Assembly (NCBI GenBank): GCA_027625915.1
Contig: JANTQA010000023.1
Span: forward strand, 15,748,001-15,812,000
Reading direction: 5' to 3'
Source of the DNA: Anaeramoeba flamelloides
Taxonomy: Eukaryota; Metamonada; Anaeramoebidae
Length of the DNA: 64,000 nucleotides
The translations under genes and the position numbers were made by a program. The notes beneath the pieces are model-generated. The model did no database searches. It saw nothing but the letters and a program-made list of their open reading frames with translations, and was not told where the DNA came from. Positions 34,301 through 51,984 of this stretch are shown here, piece after piece. Each line of letters opens with the position of its first letter. The stretch's first letter is position 1.

Positions 34301-35910
34301 AGACAATGTAACAATTCAAAGTAACTCAATGATCTAAAATCATTGACAATACTATCGTTTAAATGTAAAGTTGTTTATCGAGAGTGTTTTTAATGTTAAA
34401 AAGTGGTGCTTATTTTTTTTTTTTTATTTTCATGTTCCTAAACAAGCTTTTCTTTGTCACGTATCCCAAAATTTCTTGGTGAATTTTTCAGAAAAAAAAT
34501 GACATAAAATGATTTTTTGATCCAAATTGGAGAATATTTCCAAGATCACGACTTTGGATTTTTACTGAGATTGGATCAAAAGGTGTTGAGACAAATCGGT
34601 CAATTTCTGAAACGTAGTCCTTAAAAAAAGGCAAGGTAAAATTTTTAAAAAAAATGTTTCCTTGCTTTTGAAATTGTTTGTTTTTTCTTTCTTTTCAAAC
34701 AAGAATTATTTTAAAAAAGGATGTTTCGAACAAAAATTTTGGTTTAATAACAAATACCTTTCAGTTTCTTGGGTCCTTCTGAAGAAATCCTCGCATATTA
34801 AAATTGTGAAAATTATTTGTTTTTCAGAAATTTTAAATAGTACAAGCCAGTCGTGTTTTTGACCTTACAGAATTCAGAGACAGTGACTGGTATTTTTTTA
34901 TGTCTTTATTTTTGTTAAAAGTCTGTACCTTCAAACAAAACAAAATATTTTAAAGGAAAAAAGTGTTGAAAAATAATTGAAGGCTCTTTTTCATTCACAG
35001 AAAAATTCGAGGTGTGCAACATTTGTCAAAATAAAATCAGTGAAATTTCAAAAAGAAGGTAAATTACAATAAAAACGATTTCAAAATCTACAAAGAAGAG
35101 AAAGCATAAAAAATAAATGTATCGTTACATTGCTTGATCGTATTTGGAAAAATAATTTAGAACATCTTGTTCTTTTGAATCAAAGTTGAGACCTGAAATG
35201 AAAATTTGAAAGGTTTTTTGGTTGCTGTTTGGTAAGCTTTCGAGAGAGTGATCTGTATTTAAAAAAAGAAAAGACTTTGCTGTTTTAATTGGGTTTTGTT
35301 GGTTTATTTTGGTCTTTGGGATTATGTTTGCTTTTGGTTTTGTGTTGCTGAGGAATTTTGTCTTTGTGTTTGTTTGTGTTTTTTGAAGCAATTTTGGATT
35401 TGTTTTTGTTTTTGATTTTGTTATTATTTTTGTGTTTGTGATTGTTTTTGTGTTTGTGATTGTTTTTGTGTTGGTTCTGGTTTTTGTTTTTGTTTTTGAT
35501 TTTGTTTTTGATTTTGTTATTATTTTGATTTGTTGTTGGTTTCTGTATTTTCGTTTTTTAGTGACCTTATTCTCATTGGGGTTTGAAACTTTACTTTGGA
35601 TTTTTTTTTGTTGCAACAAATTTGTTTTTTTGAGTGACAAATCTACAACAGGATAACTAACTTGTGGTTCGGGTGTTGACAGCTGCAGTCTGAAATAATT
35701 TGGTTGTGGAATTTTTTTTGTTTTTGGTTTTGATTTTGATTTTGATTTTGGTGTTTGGTTGGTTGCGTTTTTTGGTTCTGGATCAAGGTTTATAATTTTA
35801 GGTTTGCGATTAATTTGGATTTGTGGGTTTGTTTTAATGTGGGTTTTTTCATTGCTAGGCTGTGGAGACTTATCAAAAATGTTGATAACCTTTAAAAAAT
35901 TGTTTTCCAT
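28373..35910 (-). CDS. RRM RNA-binding protein with a 6.3-kb intron
   Basis: Exon 1 is 35910-35129 and exon 2 is 28862-28373. The intron (35128-28863, 6,266 bp) has a GTAACG donor and TTAATAG acceptor. Joining gives 423 residues in frame and completes one RRM (about 234-315): RNP2-like IFISGLNF in exon 1, YFSKYDQAI across the junction, then SAKLVYNKNGKKTG and RNP1-like GQAFVTY in exon 2. Neither half is a domain alone. The N-terminus is Lys/Thr/Asn-rich with repeats such as TKTITNTKTITN; the C-terminus is Asn/Lys-rich and ends LIDLTALFK. The ATG at 35910 was chosen because upstream in-frame codons have no ATG and encode a hydrophobic stretch unlike the rest. The RRM predicts RNA binding; the target is unknown. 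The intron carries a piggyBac relic and several repeats. Confidence 0.8.
29638..29863. mobile_element. Foldback MITE X2, TA-flanked, nearly perfect arms
   Basis: A 226-bp element with TA on both sides. It begins CACCTGTCCAAAAATGATTT and ends AAATCATTTTTGCACAGGTG. Arms of about 95 bp match almost perfectly, including GTGATACTTTTTGGGTATGT and its complement, around a 45-bp centre. No second copy was seen in the window. It lies in the giant intron of the RRM gene. Confidence 0.85.
30470..31130 (+). repeat. Family E repeat, copy E2
   Basis: About 660 bp shared with 47855-48605 (opposite strand) and with E1. It starts near ATCATAACTCCGAAAATTTT and runs to AAAAGATGTAGAACTGGAAT. Located in the RRM gene intron. 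Confidence 0.65.
31390..32990 (-). mobile_element. Broken piggyBac-type transposase
   Basis: Minus-strand fragments in order: an N-terminus near 32984 (MEGLNVLSEVATERL), a helical part at 32819-32586, the catalytic start at 32577-32152 (SHVTLDETIIKFFGR, then STGIKVWTLCDN), a middle part near 32060 (GDSYFGSDKITENLHKLKV), and a C-terminal part at 32022-31397 (NKPQNIVEYGNNMGFVDKAN, SWKRCVLYFF). The three acidic positions expected of the piggyBac DDD core can be recognised in LDET, GDSYFGS and GFVDK. The pieces occupy different frames, with at least three breaks, so it is inactive. Clear TTAA-flanked terminal repeats were not found. It sits in the giant RRM intron, in the same orientation as the host gene. 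Confidence 0.88.
33504..33558 (+). repeat. Family E fragment E4
   Basis: About 55 bp matching the right end of family E (TGTAGTTTTGGCTAACTTTA, then TTAATTCTTGTAGTGA). Confidence 0.5.
33643..34624 (+). other. Less AT-rich island with short open frames, inside RRM intron
   Basis: Three patches stand out from the A/T background. At 33643-33753 a 36-codon ATG frame starts MDHVVAQTIREDTHLLVMAG. At about 34254-34337 an open stretch reads RWDGLIVCGDNVTIQSN. At 34508-34624 an open stretch reads QIGEYFQDHDFGFLLRLDQ and ends KRSP. They are on the opposite strand to the RRM gene. They could be exons of a nested gene, a decayed gene copy, or chance. A weak likeness of the first two to the two LSm/Sm motifs was noted but is not firm. 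Confidence 0.25.
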
Positions 35911-36385
35911 CAGAAACCAAAAAGAAACACGAAGAATAAAAAAAAAATTGATTTTCCTATCAAAAATGGAAAAAGTTCGAATTAATGTTCTTGATTTTTC
36001 CAAAAGGATTTAAATTGTGTTTCATTCCCAATTCTTCAAAAAACCAAACCAGAAAAATTATTTTTCACCTTTCTTAGAAAAATTAAATTGTGCGACCAAT
36101 TAACAGAATTTTAAAGAAGGTGTGAATTTAATTTTATCAATTTAGTCAACCTAATATTCAAAAAGTGGAAAAAGTGATCATTTTGACTTTTCATCTATTT
36201 TTTTCTCTCATTATAATACATAATAAGGATAATAAACCTTAATTGGAATTTAAAGAATATATTTAAAAACACCACTCCATTGTATTAATATTACCAAAAT
36301 TCATGCTTGGTTTTTATTTATTGAGTTATTTATAATTTTTGTTTAAATTATTTTCCCTATTTTTTGCAACTTAATTGACTTCAAA

Positions 36386-36752
36386 AGTGTAAATATGGAA
36401 TGTTTTTAAAAATAGAGTTTTTACAATTTTAGAGATAAATAAAGAGTTTTATGAAATTGCCTACATTAATTTATAGTAAAAAAACTCCCTTTTTGATTTT
36501 TGGGCTAGCCTGGATTTATGAGGTAAAATTGTATAGTGAATAATAATACTTTATTGAAAAATAAATTTTTATATTAAGAATTGAAAGATTGGTATTCACC
36601 AAACGATTTTTTGATTAAAATTATTATTAGTCTATTAAAATAATCAGATATTATATTTACATTAACATAATTGTGGGTAAATTACATAAAATTATTTATT
36701 TATCTCGAAACTTGTAAAAACTCTATTTTTATCAACATTACATATTTACATT
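36386..36752. repeat. Foldback X3, ~367 bp
   Basis: The arms are at 36386-36470 and 36670-36752. The left arm carries AAAAATAGAGTTTTTACAAT and GAGATAAATAAA; the right arm carries the inverted TTTATTTATCTCGAAACTTG and TAAAAACTCTATTTTT. The arms are diverged by gaps and substitutions. Confidence 0.6.
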
Positions 36753-39289
36753 AATGTTTTAGATAGTGAATGAGAGTAATAAAAGATAAAAAGAAATTTT
36801 TTAATCTTTGAGGGTTTGTCATAACTTATTTTTATATTTTATATCAACACAACTTCTTTTATTTTATCCCATTTTCAGTTTAAAAAAGAAATCGTTTTTT
36901 ACAAATAACACTAACCAAAAGTTTTATCTTTGTTTCAAAATAAAAATTATGTGTTTCACTTCAATAGAAAATTTTTTCCTTAATTGATCAAAGAAATTGA
37001 TAATAAACTAATAAGTAAAAAAGGTATTGATTTCAAAACCTTTTGTTATTTAAAAAAGAAATTCTCAAAATGAATGGATCAAATCAGAAAATTTATCTCA
37101 AAAAATAGATGAAATTTTATAATAAATATTTTTTACATCAAAAACCAAAAAAATTAAGAATAATACAAAAATTTTCAACAAATTTCATTCCTAATGACAA
37201 ATTTACCTGGACTATCATGTATTATACCTATAAATTGATTTTGTCCTCACTAAACTATTGAATTGTGAATTAAATTTTTTATTCGAACAAGAAGGAAAAA
37301 AAAACTAAGGCTTAAATTTTTGAAATATAGATTTTAGGATTTGGGTACTCATTTTTTTTAATCATTTATAATCTTAATCAATTAATCTTTTTTTCCTTCT
37401 TACTTTATATCTTCAGAAAAAGATTCCTAAAATCAATATTTCCCCCAAGAGATAACAATTAAATAGAATTTGGTCTATTAATTTGAAATTATCTCAGTAT
37501 ATATTTTTTGTATTAAATAAACACAATTTATGAGTGTGGACTTGAAACACCCAGACTTCAAACTATAGGCCAATTTTATTTATTCAAGAAAATTCGCTGA
37601 TTATATGAATAAAGAAACTGGAAATAAACAATGGGCAAATATGATATTGGAAACGTAAAGTTCTTTGATTAAAAAAATAAAATCAAAAAATTTAGGATAC
37701 AAAAGAAATTTTAGGGAAAAAAAACAAGGAAATTTAAAAATTTAAAACCCTTAAATATAATAATTCGCCACACCTAACACAAAAATATTTTTTTCATTCT
37801 TCTGGACTTGAAAATTTCTAGAGAAAAATTGTATCATAAAAAAAAAAAAAAGGTATGAAAAAGTAGTTAAAGTACAAGAATTTTGTAACAAATCTAATTA
37901 ATAGAGGTTTTGATGATAACATATATTATTATGATATCAATATATAAAATTGCAATAATATAAAGAAAAAATCACTATTAGCCCCCCTTTATCACGAAAC
38001 AATGATAAAATCACTATATTCCAAATTATCATCAATAAAAAAAAAACCACGAAAAAATGAAAAATTATTTTTTTGAAATCACCTATAAAACAATCTCTTG
38101 ATTTTTACAAAGCCTTGAGATTTTAACAACACCCCCCCCCTTTAAAAATGTTAAAGTGTTTTTGAAAGTGATGTGAGCTGTCTTGAAGTGTTTGAAAGTT
38201 TTGTAAGATAGAAAACTTTTATAAAATGACTGAGTTTTTTTGTTGCGAAAAACACAATATTTTTTTCATTTTTTTTACAAAAGTAAAATCTGAAACAATT
38301 TTCAAGATCAAAACAATAATAATCCATTTCAACAATATACTTGAAAATAAAATAGGCATTTTTTTTAAAAATGGGGTATTTCCTTCACAAGTTAAATAAC
38401 CAAAAAGAACAAAAAGTAATTTTCCTTCTTATCGGTGATCCATTAAACAAGAACCTCAAAGCTCTAGTTGTGTTTTCAGACCAATAAAAAGATGCCCAAA
38501 GAACAAGAAAAAGAAGAAGAATAACAATTGTCCGTAAAATAATAATGATTAGTGATAATGTGGCAGGGTTGTTATGAAAACTTTTAAAAAGTTATAAAAC
38601 TCCTTTTAGCATTCAGAAAAAATTGAAAATGTTTTCATCTAAGAACACATTCTTTACAGAACTGGTGAAGTTTGGTTGTTTTAGAAGGTCTTTTATTCAA
38701 GGCAATTTCCAACACTACAATTAACTGAGATAATATTTTTTTTTTTTTTTTTTTTAGTTTTTATTGTTGTTGATCTAAAATATCCAATAGGGTTGTCAAT
38801 CAAATCCAAAAAAAAATACAATAAAACTCTATGATCTTATTATTGATTAAATCAAGTATCTTTTTTGTTGTTTTTTAAAAGATAACTTTTTTTCACCTAA
38901 TCTATTTTTTGATCAAAAAAAATTTCTGTTTGAAAATATTGTCCAATCTACACAAAACCCATCAACTTTCATATCACAATTTCTTTTTAATAGCGATATT
39001 TTGGCATATATCACGATTTTTTGACAATTCACTTGCTTTTAGAGAATATGACGATTTGTTATATTATCCTGATAATATTGAATATCGTTATTTTCTATAA
39101 TATCAGGATTTTATTGAATATCTAGATTTTATAAAATGAGCGATTTTTGTAAAAATAATCGCTATTTTTGTAACTTTATCGTGACTTAAAGGATTGGTAT
39201 CATCATATATTTTGCTATAATCGAAGTATGTTGCAAATAGGTGTAAGTGGTATTAGTGCGCCATGCCTCAAATAGCCCTAAAAAATCTA

Positions 39290-39965
39290 TTATAAATGAA
39301 ATTACAAATAAATTATTGCATTTTTTACTATTGATCACTATTAAAAATTTTCATTTATGAAATTTTTTTTTTAATTCCTTTTCCAAATCAAAAAAAATAG
39401 AAACTCAAAATAATAGTATAATAGTATTTAAAATTAATATTTAGAACTTCCAAAAGTAAATATTATAATAATTTTTGAATTTCGAAGATGAACGCAATAA
39501 TAATCAACATAAAAACACAAAATTGATTAAATAAATTTCCTTTTTATAGTCAATCACAACTTTATATTTCCATTATTTCAGAAATAATTTGTCAAAAAAA
39601 TTTATTAATTATGATAAAATTTTTTAAAAAAATTGAATTTTTTATTTATTAATCTGTATTTCGCCACGAATTTAAGATAGATATTTTTCAACTATGGTTT
39701 CTTCAGATGGATAATTCAACCTTAAAATTTGTGGAAAAATCCATATTTTTTTTTGAAAATGGTTGGTTTTTTTACTAATACAAGAGATCTTTTTTAATTG
39801 ATGAGATCAAAAATATTACTACTTGATGAATTGATTTTTTAGAGATATTGGACAATGGAACACTAAACCATTAACACCAAATAATAACATACTTTGATCT
39901 TAAGCTTCTTCTTCTTAGAAGACAATCCCTGAAACCTAGATATCATCAAAACCTCTAATGTAAAT
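39290..39965. repeat. Family G element, copy G2
   Basis: Reverse complement aligns with 16430-17120. One edge, ATATCATCAAAACCTCTAAT (about 39937-39960), also matches, inverted, an AGAGGTTTTGATGATAAC segment at about 37905-37922, so a larger element bounded by these two may have existed. Confidence 0.55.
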
Positions 39966-41356
39966 ATTTTTTTTTGTAAAATTTTATAAAGTAAAACTTG
40001 TTAATTAATTTATACTTTCATATATTGTTAGATATTGAATTTGATATTCTATTTAAATAAAAAAAATTACATATGTTTAATTTGAAGTATGATTTTTGTA
40101 TACATAGCTAATTAGTTTTACCAACCAAGAAGTCGTTTAATTTTATCTTTTTTGAATTTAGTTATTACCTGGCTAACTTAAAAAATTTTTTTTTGAGTAA
40201 CAGAAGATAATGAAACTTTGAAATTAAAATACTAATTGTTATTTTATAAGTGAAAATAACAAAAGTTAATCAGATTAGAATCTTTAATTTTTGAATTTTT
40301 TGAATAGTTTTTTTTTTTGATTAATTTTTGGTTTTATTGAATTATGTTTTGTTTTAATAAATACTGTTTTTTCTTAGAAATTAAAAAAAGATTTTTTCGA
40401 TCCGCCACCCTTTAAAAAAAAATAATTTTTTATATATTTTGAAAAAATATTTTGATGATTCAATTTTGAAAAAAATGTGAAACCCGATTTTGGAAAAATG
40501 TATTGATTAAAAAAATCATAAAAAGTGAAATGCCCATATCTACAGTGATCAAGTTATAAGTGATAAATTAAAATAATTTTCATTTCAAAATGATCTGTGA
40601 TTTTTTTCTTTTCTTGTTTGAATGAAAAATCTAATTTACTACACAATATTCTACCTAAGTTAAAATATGATTTGAAACGAAAATCCTTGATTTTTTAAGG
40701 TAAATTTAAATTAAAAATGAATTTTGTTCAATTTTTTCATAATATTTATATTTTTTTTATTTATTTATATATAGAAGGAGTAATTTAAGAAAAACCCACA
40801 AATAAAAAAAAAGAGAAGAAGAAAAATAATTAATATATATATATATATAGATATAGATATATATAATAAATTTATCATTTTCATGACCAAATAGAAACTA
40901 TCCACATAATGAATACATGGGAGGAGCAAAACCCAGATAGAAAGTTTATCGATTATAGATAAAATTTCCACATTCCGTAATTAATAATTGGTATTTCACG
41001 ACTCTCAGAGTGGGACACTAGATGCCAATATTTATATTTTTTAGTGTTTTTTTTTTGTTTATTTGAACCTTAACAATTCTCTCATCAAATTAACACTATT
41101 TTTTGAGAAAATTTTCTAATATGTTCCTTATTTGTTAGTATTCTTTTTTATTCTGATAGAAATTTATGAAATCAGTAAAATGTTGCTTGATTCTTATTTT
41201 GAGTTTCATTTATTGGTTAATGTATAGTTTTTCTTGAGAGATAGAAATTGAAATTTTATTTTGAAAAAGAATTTAACTTTACTGGTCGCATTATTTGGAC
41301 AAAATTATTGTAAATTTTGAAAATTGAGAAAAATTATTATCCGGATTGAAGACACA

Positions 41357-41531
41357 TACTGGTATTCCAATAATAAATGGGAATAATTTTCACTACAATA
41401 TCAATTTTCTTTTTGAAATAAAATTGAAGCCACAAATTTAAATCTACTACTATAAAAACTCAATTATTGAGAAAAATATGGGTTAAAAAAGTCATATTTT
41501 ATTTCTCATTTAGTATTCAAATATCAGTATA
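41357..41531. repeat. Family C foldback MITE, copy C4
   Basis: Begins ACTGGTATTCCAATAATAAA and ends TTAGTATTCAAATATCAGTA, about 175 bp; inner parts are diverged. Confidence 0.55.
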
Positions 41532-42109
41532 CCGAACAAAAAAGATCAAAAAAAAATAGTTGTGACCATTAATTTTAATATATTTCTTTGAAAATATCTA
41601 TTTAAATTAGAAAATTGGAATTCTGGAAATGAAGTATAATTTTTTTTCTCATTTATAATTCAAATAACAATATTAAATTTTATACAATGGTTTCAACCCA
41701 AAAAAATACCTTACTAATGAAGATAACTTTTATATTGAAACACACAAATTGATTGACTTCAACTGAATTCCAATCACAAGTTCTTGTTGAAAATTTAAGT
41801 ATTTTTTTTTTTTTTTGAAACTGTTATTATTTGGGGAAAATAATTTTCAGCTATCCAAATTCATAACATAACTTGAAAAAGTTTAAAAAACAAAACATCT
41901 TGGTACACTTTTTTCCACTTATTTTTAAAATTAATAGAGTTTAGTATAATTGTATCAATATATCTATACTTGGTGAAAAAATGAAAACGAAATAAATGGG
42001 AAATAAAATTGATTTTATTTTAACCCTGTTTTGTTCGAACATTTATTAAAAATTTTTGAAGGATAAATAATTTTTTTTTAAATATCAAATAAACACTTTA
42101 GACACAAAT

Positions 42110-43020
42110 TTTGTAATACTGTCAAATTCAAGTGACCATTGTGAAAAAAATATGGGTTATTAAAAAAAATTGTGTCCATCGAAAATTTTGTTTTTGTTTT
42201 TTAAATAGACAAAATAGTGTCAAAATGAATTTTGATCAAAGTAAAATTGTCTGAACAAATCTTATATTCAAGAAAAACCAAAGTAATTATCAATTATCAT
42301 TTTCAGAATAAATATTATTTCGTTACCTTTTGACCTTTTCGAATTACCTTGGAATGCTAAAAGTACAAAAATTGAATTGTAATAAAAAACTCTATTAGAA
42401 ATGTTAATTTTTTTTTATTAGATTACATTCCAAGATCAAGTTAGTGATTGTTTGGGAAGACCAAAAATTTATAATTGTTTAAAATTATGGTTTGTTCTAT
42501 GTCCATTTTTAGAAATTAAATGGTTTCTAAAATCTTGATATGTCGTTATTTTGAAGTTTTGGTTATAAAACATTAGTTAAAATCAATTTCTTTTGAAAAA
42601 ATATCTTTTTTGGAAGATTATTTGATTCAATTTGGTTTAAATGGATATTTAAGATTAACCTTTATAAATTCACGTTAATTAGCAATGATAAATATATTAT
42701 TGAATTATTGGATTTAAATATTTCTCTATAAATAGTTAACCTATTTTTAGTACAGTTTACAATTAAAATTCGTTTTTGGTATCTTTAGCCTTCCAAAGCA
42801 ATTCCAATGGGTCAAAAGGTAACGAAATAATATTGCCTTTGGAAATTATAATTGATAATGGCTTTGGTTTTTCTTGAATATAAGATTTGTTCATACAATT
42901 TTACTTTGATCAAAAATCATTATGCAATATTTACTATTTCAAAAACAAAAACAAATTTTTGATTGTATACAATTTTTTTTATAACCCATATTTTTTTTCA
43001 AAATGGTATGAGTTTGAAAA
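42110..43020. mobile_element. Long-TIR element X4, ~0.9 kb
   Basis: Two arms of about 260-280 bp (about 42110-42390 and 42740-43020) are inverted copies. Shared blocks include AAATCTTATATTCAAGAAAA, TATTATTTCGTTACCTTTTG and TTTGATCAAAGTAAAATTGT. The 350-bp centre has no readable frame. Similar in design to a non-autonomous foldback transposon; family unknown. Confidence 0.75.
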
Positions 43021-43356
43021 TTTTTGCTTTATTTTTCATTTTTTATCATAAAATTGATTTACAAAAACTTTGGATAAAGAATTTTATTGATTTAAATATC
43101 AAGAAACCTTATAAAATTAGTTGATCTTCAAAATATTATTGGTAAAGAAGTGTTTTAAAAGTAGAGTTAACAGATTTATAAGTAAGAAAAAAGAAAATTT
43201 AACAAAAAAACTATTTAGATGTCAATGAATTTAGCAGTTTTATGACTTACGTTTATTTCACTATCTTTTAAAGTATTTTAATGAGAAAAAATATTTTGTT
43301 CCAGTCTCTCTCATGAATATGATATGTTGACTCTTTTTTTTACTCAATAATTATAC

Positions 43357-43500
43357 AAAATTTTTATTCAACTTTCCAAAAGAAGTTTTTACGAAATCAT
43401 GAAACATTTAAAATATTTACTTTCTAGAAACCAGATTAAATTATTAGACTCTCTTTTTGGACTGGGGTCTATGCTGATTTCTTCTTTTTTTGTAAAGTTG
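43357..43500. repeat. Family F MITE, copy F3, upstream of the methyltransferase
   Basis: The left end is ACAAAATTTTTATTCAACTT; the inner block TTAAATTATTAGACTCTCTTTTTGGACTGGGG resembles F2, but the right end is eroded. It lies about 220 bp before the methyltransferase ATG. Confidence 0.5.
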
Positions 43501-43708
43501 ACTATAATTTTGATATTTTTATTTTTCAAAATAACAGCTCTTCTGAAAAAAATATAAAGATAATTTTTACGAAGAAAGTCAACAAAAAACTGTGAGATGT
43601 TTAATTGCTTTCAAGAATGCCAACAATTAACAGTGCCTGAACTTTTTTGGTTCATATTTTTCAAAGATTACATCATCCTCATTTTTTTGATATTATCTCT
43701 TAAATTAA

Positions 43709-49694
<5,986 letters not shown>

Positions 49695-49738
49695 GTATCT
49701 ATATACTATTATATACTTAGAGCAATTGATAGATATTT

Positions 49739-49774
<36 letters not shown>

Positions 49775-50489
49775 CTTTCAAAAAAATATTTATAAATATA
49801 CAAAATTTAAAATAAGGATTCTCATATAATTATATTAATATTTAGAATATAAATAAAAGAACAATGATCAAATTGGGATTATAATATCTACTTACATATT
49901 TATAATAAACATCATTACTTTTTTTAATAAATAAAAAGCTAGAAGGAAGTAAAACATTTTTTGATAAACGAAAATTTTTGATTATTTTTCCATTTATTTT
50001 TTTACGAGTTTTTTTTTTTTTATTTAAATTAAAAAGTAGAGAAGAAGTAAAATAATCAACGACGTGGTTCAGATTTAGTGTGGAACGTATCAAAGAAGAG
50101 ACATTGTGGTATCACTTTAATTTCTTCGAAGGTGGAAATGCCTTGTAATATGATCAAATTCGGTAAAGTAAGGTTACAATGACATGTGTAGTGTATTTAA
50201 CTTCTTTCAAGTGTGAGATTTCACAAATAGGTGTTATTTTGGTGGTGATTTAGAAATTTTCCGCATAAAATAACAAAAAATACATCATCTAACAACCAAT
50301 TCAACATCAAAGGTAATAATAAAACTTTTTAACAAGTTTTTGCTTTTTTTTGTTATTGTTTACTTTCTTTTTTTCTTTCTCTTTTTCTTGTCTTTGTTCA
50401 GAATTGATTTTTATACATTTTTTGAATAAAAACTATTCGATGAGTTATATTCTTGCCGAATTTATTACTCGGGTTTTCAAAAACTCGAA

Positions 50490-51105
50490 TAAACGTTGTA
50501 AGTTTCTGAAAGTGACGTGGAGTATTTAGGTTTTCTAGAACTCAAATGATTAGAGTAAAATCTTTAATTTTACTCAATTCTTTTAAATTCTAGAAAAGAT
50601 AAAGACACTTTTCTCGTTCTTGTTTTTGTTTAGAAAACCAATAAATTAAAAAAATCTATTGGTTTTCTAATCACAACAAAAAAAAAAAAAAACGAACAAA
50701 AAGTGCTGTAAAGTGTCGTAGAGTGCCTAGGGTTTTTTTTTTTTAATTTTCGAATTTTATTTGTGAAGTGTTCTAGGTTTTTTTGAGGTTTTCTATTTTA
50801 TTTCTGAAGTGTTCTAGGTTTTTTTAATTTTTGAAATAAACAGAAAATTTAATAAATTTTCGGTTTATTACAAAAATTAAAAAAAACCTAACGAAAATCT
50901 ATTGGTTTTCAAAATAAATAGAAAACTCAAAAAAACCTTACGAAAATCTATTGGTTTTCATAATAAACAGAAAACTCATTAAAACCTTACGAAAAGTGCC
51001 GTAGAGTGCCGTCAAGTGCCTAGCTTTTCCAAAATTCAAAAGTATAGAGAAAAATCAAAGATTTTACTCAATTCTTTTAAATTCGCGAAAACCTAACGGT
51101 AAGCA
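50490..51105. repeat. Family B foldback, copy B2
   Basis: Repeats GAAGTGTTCTAGGTTTTTTT twice in direct order, followed by the inverted AAATAAACAGAAAATTTAAT / TTTCGGTTTATT pair and two AACGAAAATCTATTGGTTTT units. Both edges carry TTTTACTCAATTCTTTTAAA. The multi-unit structure suggests repeated internal duplication. Confidence 0.65.
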
Positions 51106-51984
51106 GAATGTAATTTTGTTTGATCACCTCTCGTCAATTAGTAATAAATGAAACCCCTTTTTATATGATTTGAAAAATAAATTATTTTATTCTTGATTTT
51201 TCAGATAGAAGTCTGGAATCCACCCTAGATATCCGAAAACATGAACTTCTATAAAGAAATTTACACGAAAATACCATATATTTTACTATTTTAATAGAGT
51301 GTTTGAAATATTTGAACAATTAAAGATCAAATGAAATATATTACTTTGTTAAGTCTAGATTAGAACTTACTTGATGGGTTGAATAGAAAGTGCAATTTTT
51401 TAGAATTATCTTGTTTTTTTTGATTAATTTACATTTTTTTTTTCTCTTTTGCTTTTTTTTGCAAGTTTCCCAAATCTTCTTTTCACAAAAATCATACTAT
51501 AAGATACCGGATCGACAATATTAACCTCTCACAAATACCAACTGGGTAGTATCCGACCAGTTCAAATACTGCATGTGTATATTGGATAGAAATATCAATT
51601 CGGTTAACTACCAGGTTCGTTTTATCCTACTCAGTTAAGAACTGTTTCTTCAAGGACAAACTATACATTTTTTTTTTTTTTTTCATATAATGATTTTTTT
51701 ATCCCTTTCAACTTCCACAAACATTTCAAAAAAACAAAAAAGGGGATACACCCAAAGAATTATAAAAGGGGGTATGTGCTAAAAGATAAAAGTATCAAAA
51801 ACAAAATAAAATTTTTTTATTTTGAATTTTCACACCAAGGAGTAAAATCGGGTTAATTAATAACATTTAAAAGCAAGAGAAGAGTTAATTTTCTATTTTG
51901 GAGTTATTTATTAATTATTATTATTATTATTATTACTATTATTACTATTATTATTAATAATAATATTATTATTTAGGGGGAACT

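Noticed and set aside
35432-36013. Plus-strand Val/Phe-rich frames opposite the RRM exon
   Set aside because: They are antisense of the Lys/Thr-rich repeat region of the RRM gene and show no domain.
51530-51580. Possible tRNA-derived SINE (CAGTTCAAATAC resembling a B box)
   Set aside because: No matching A box at the proper distance and no second copy in the window.
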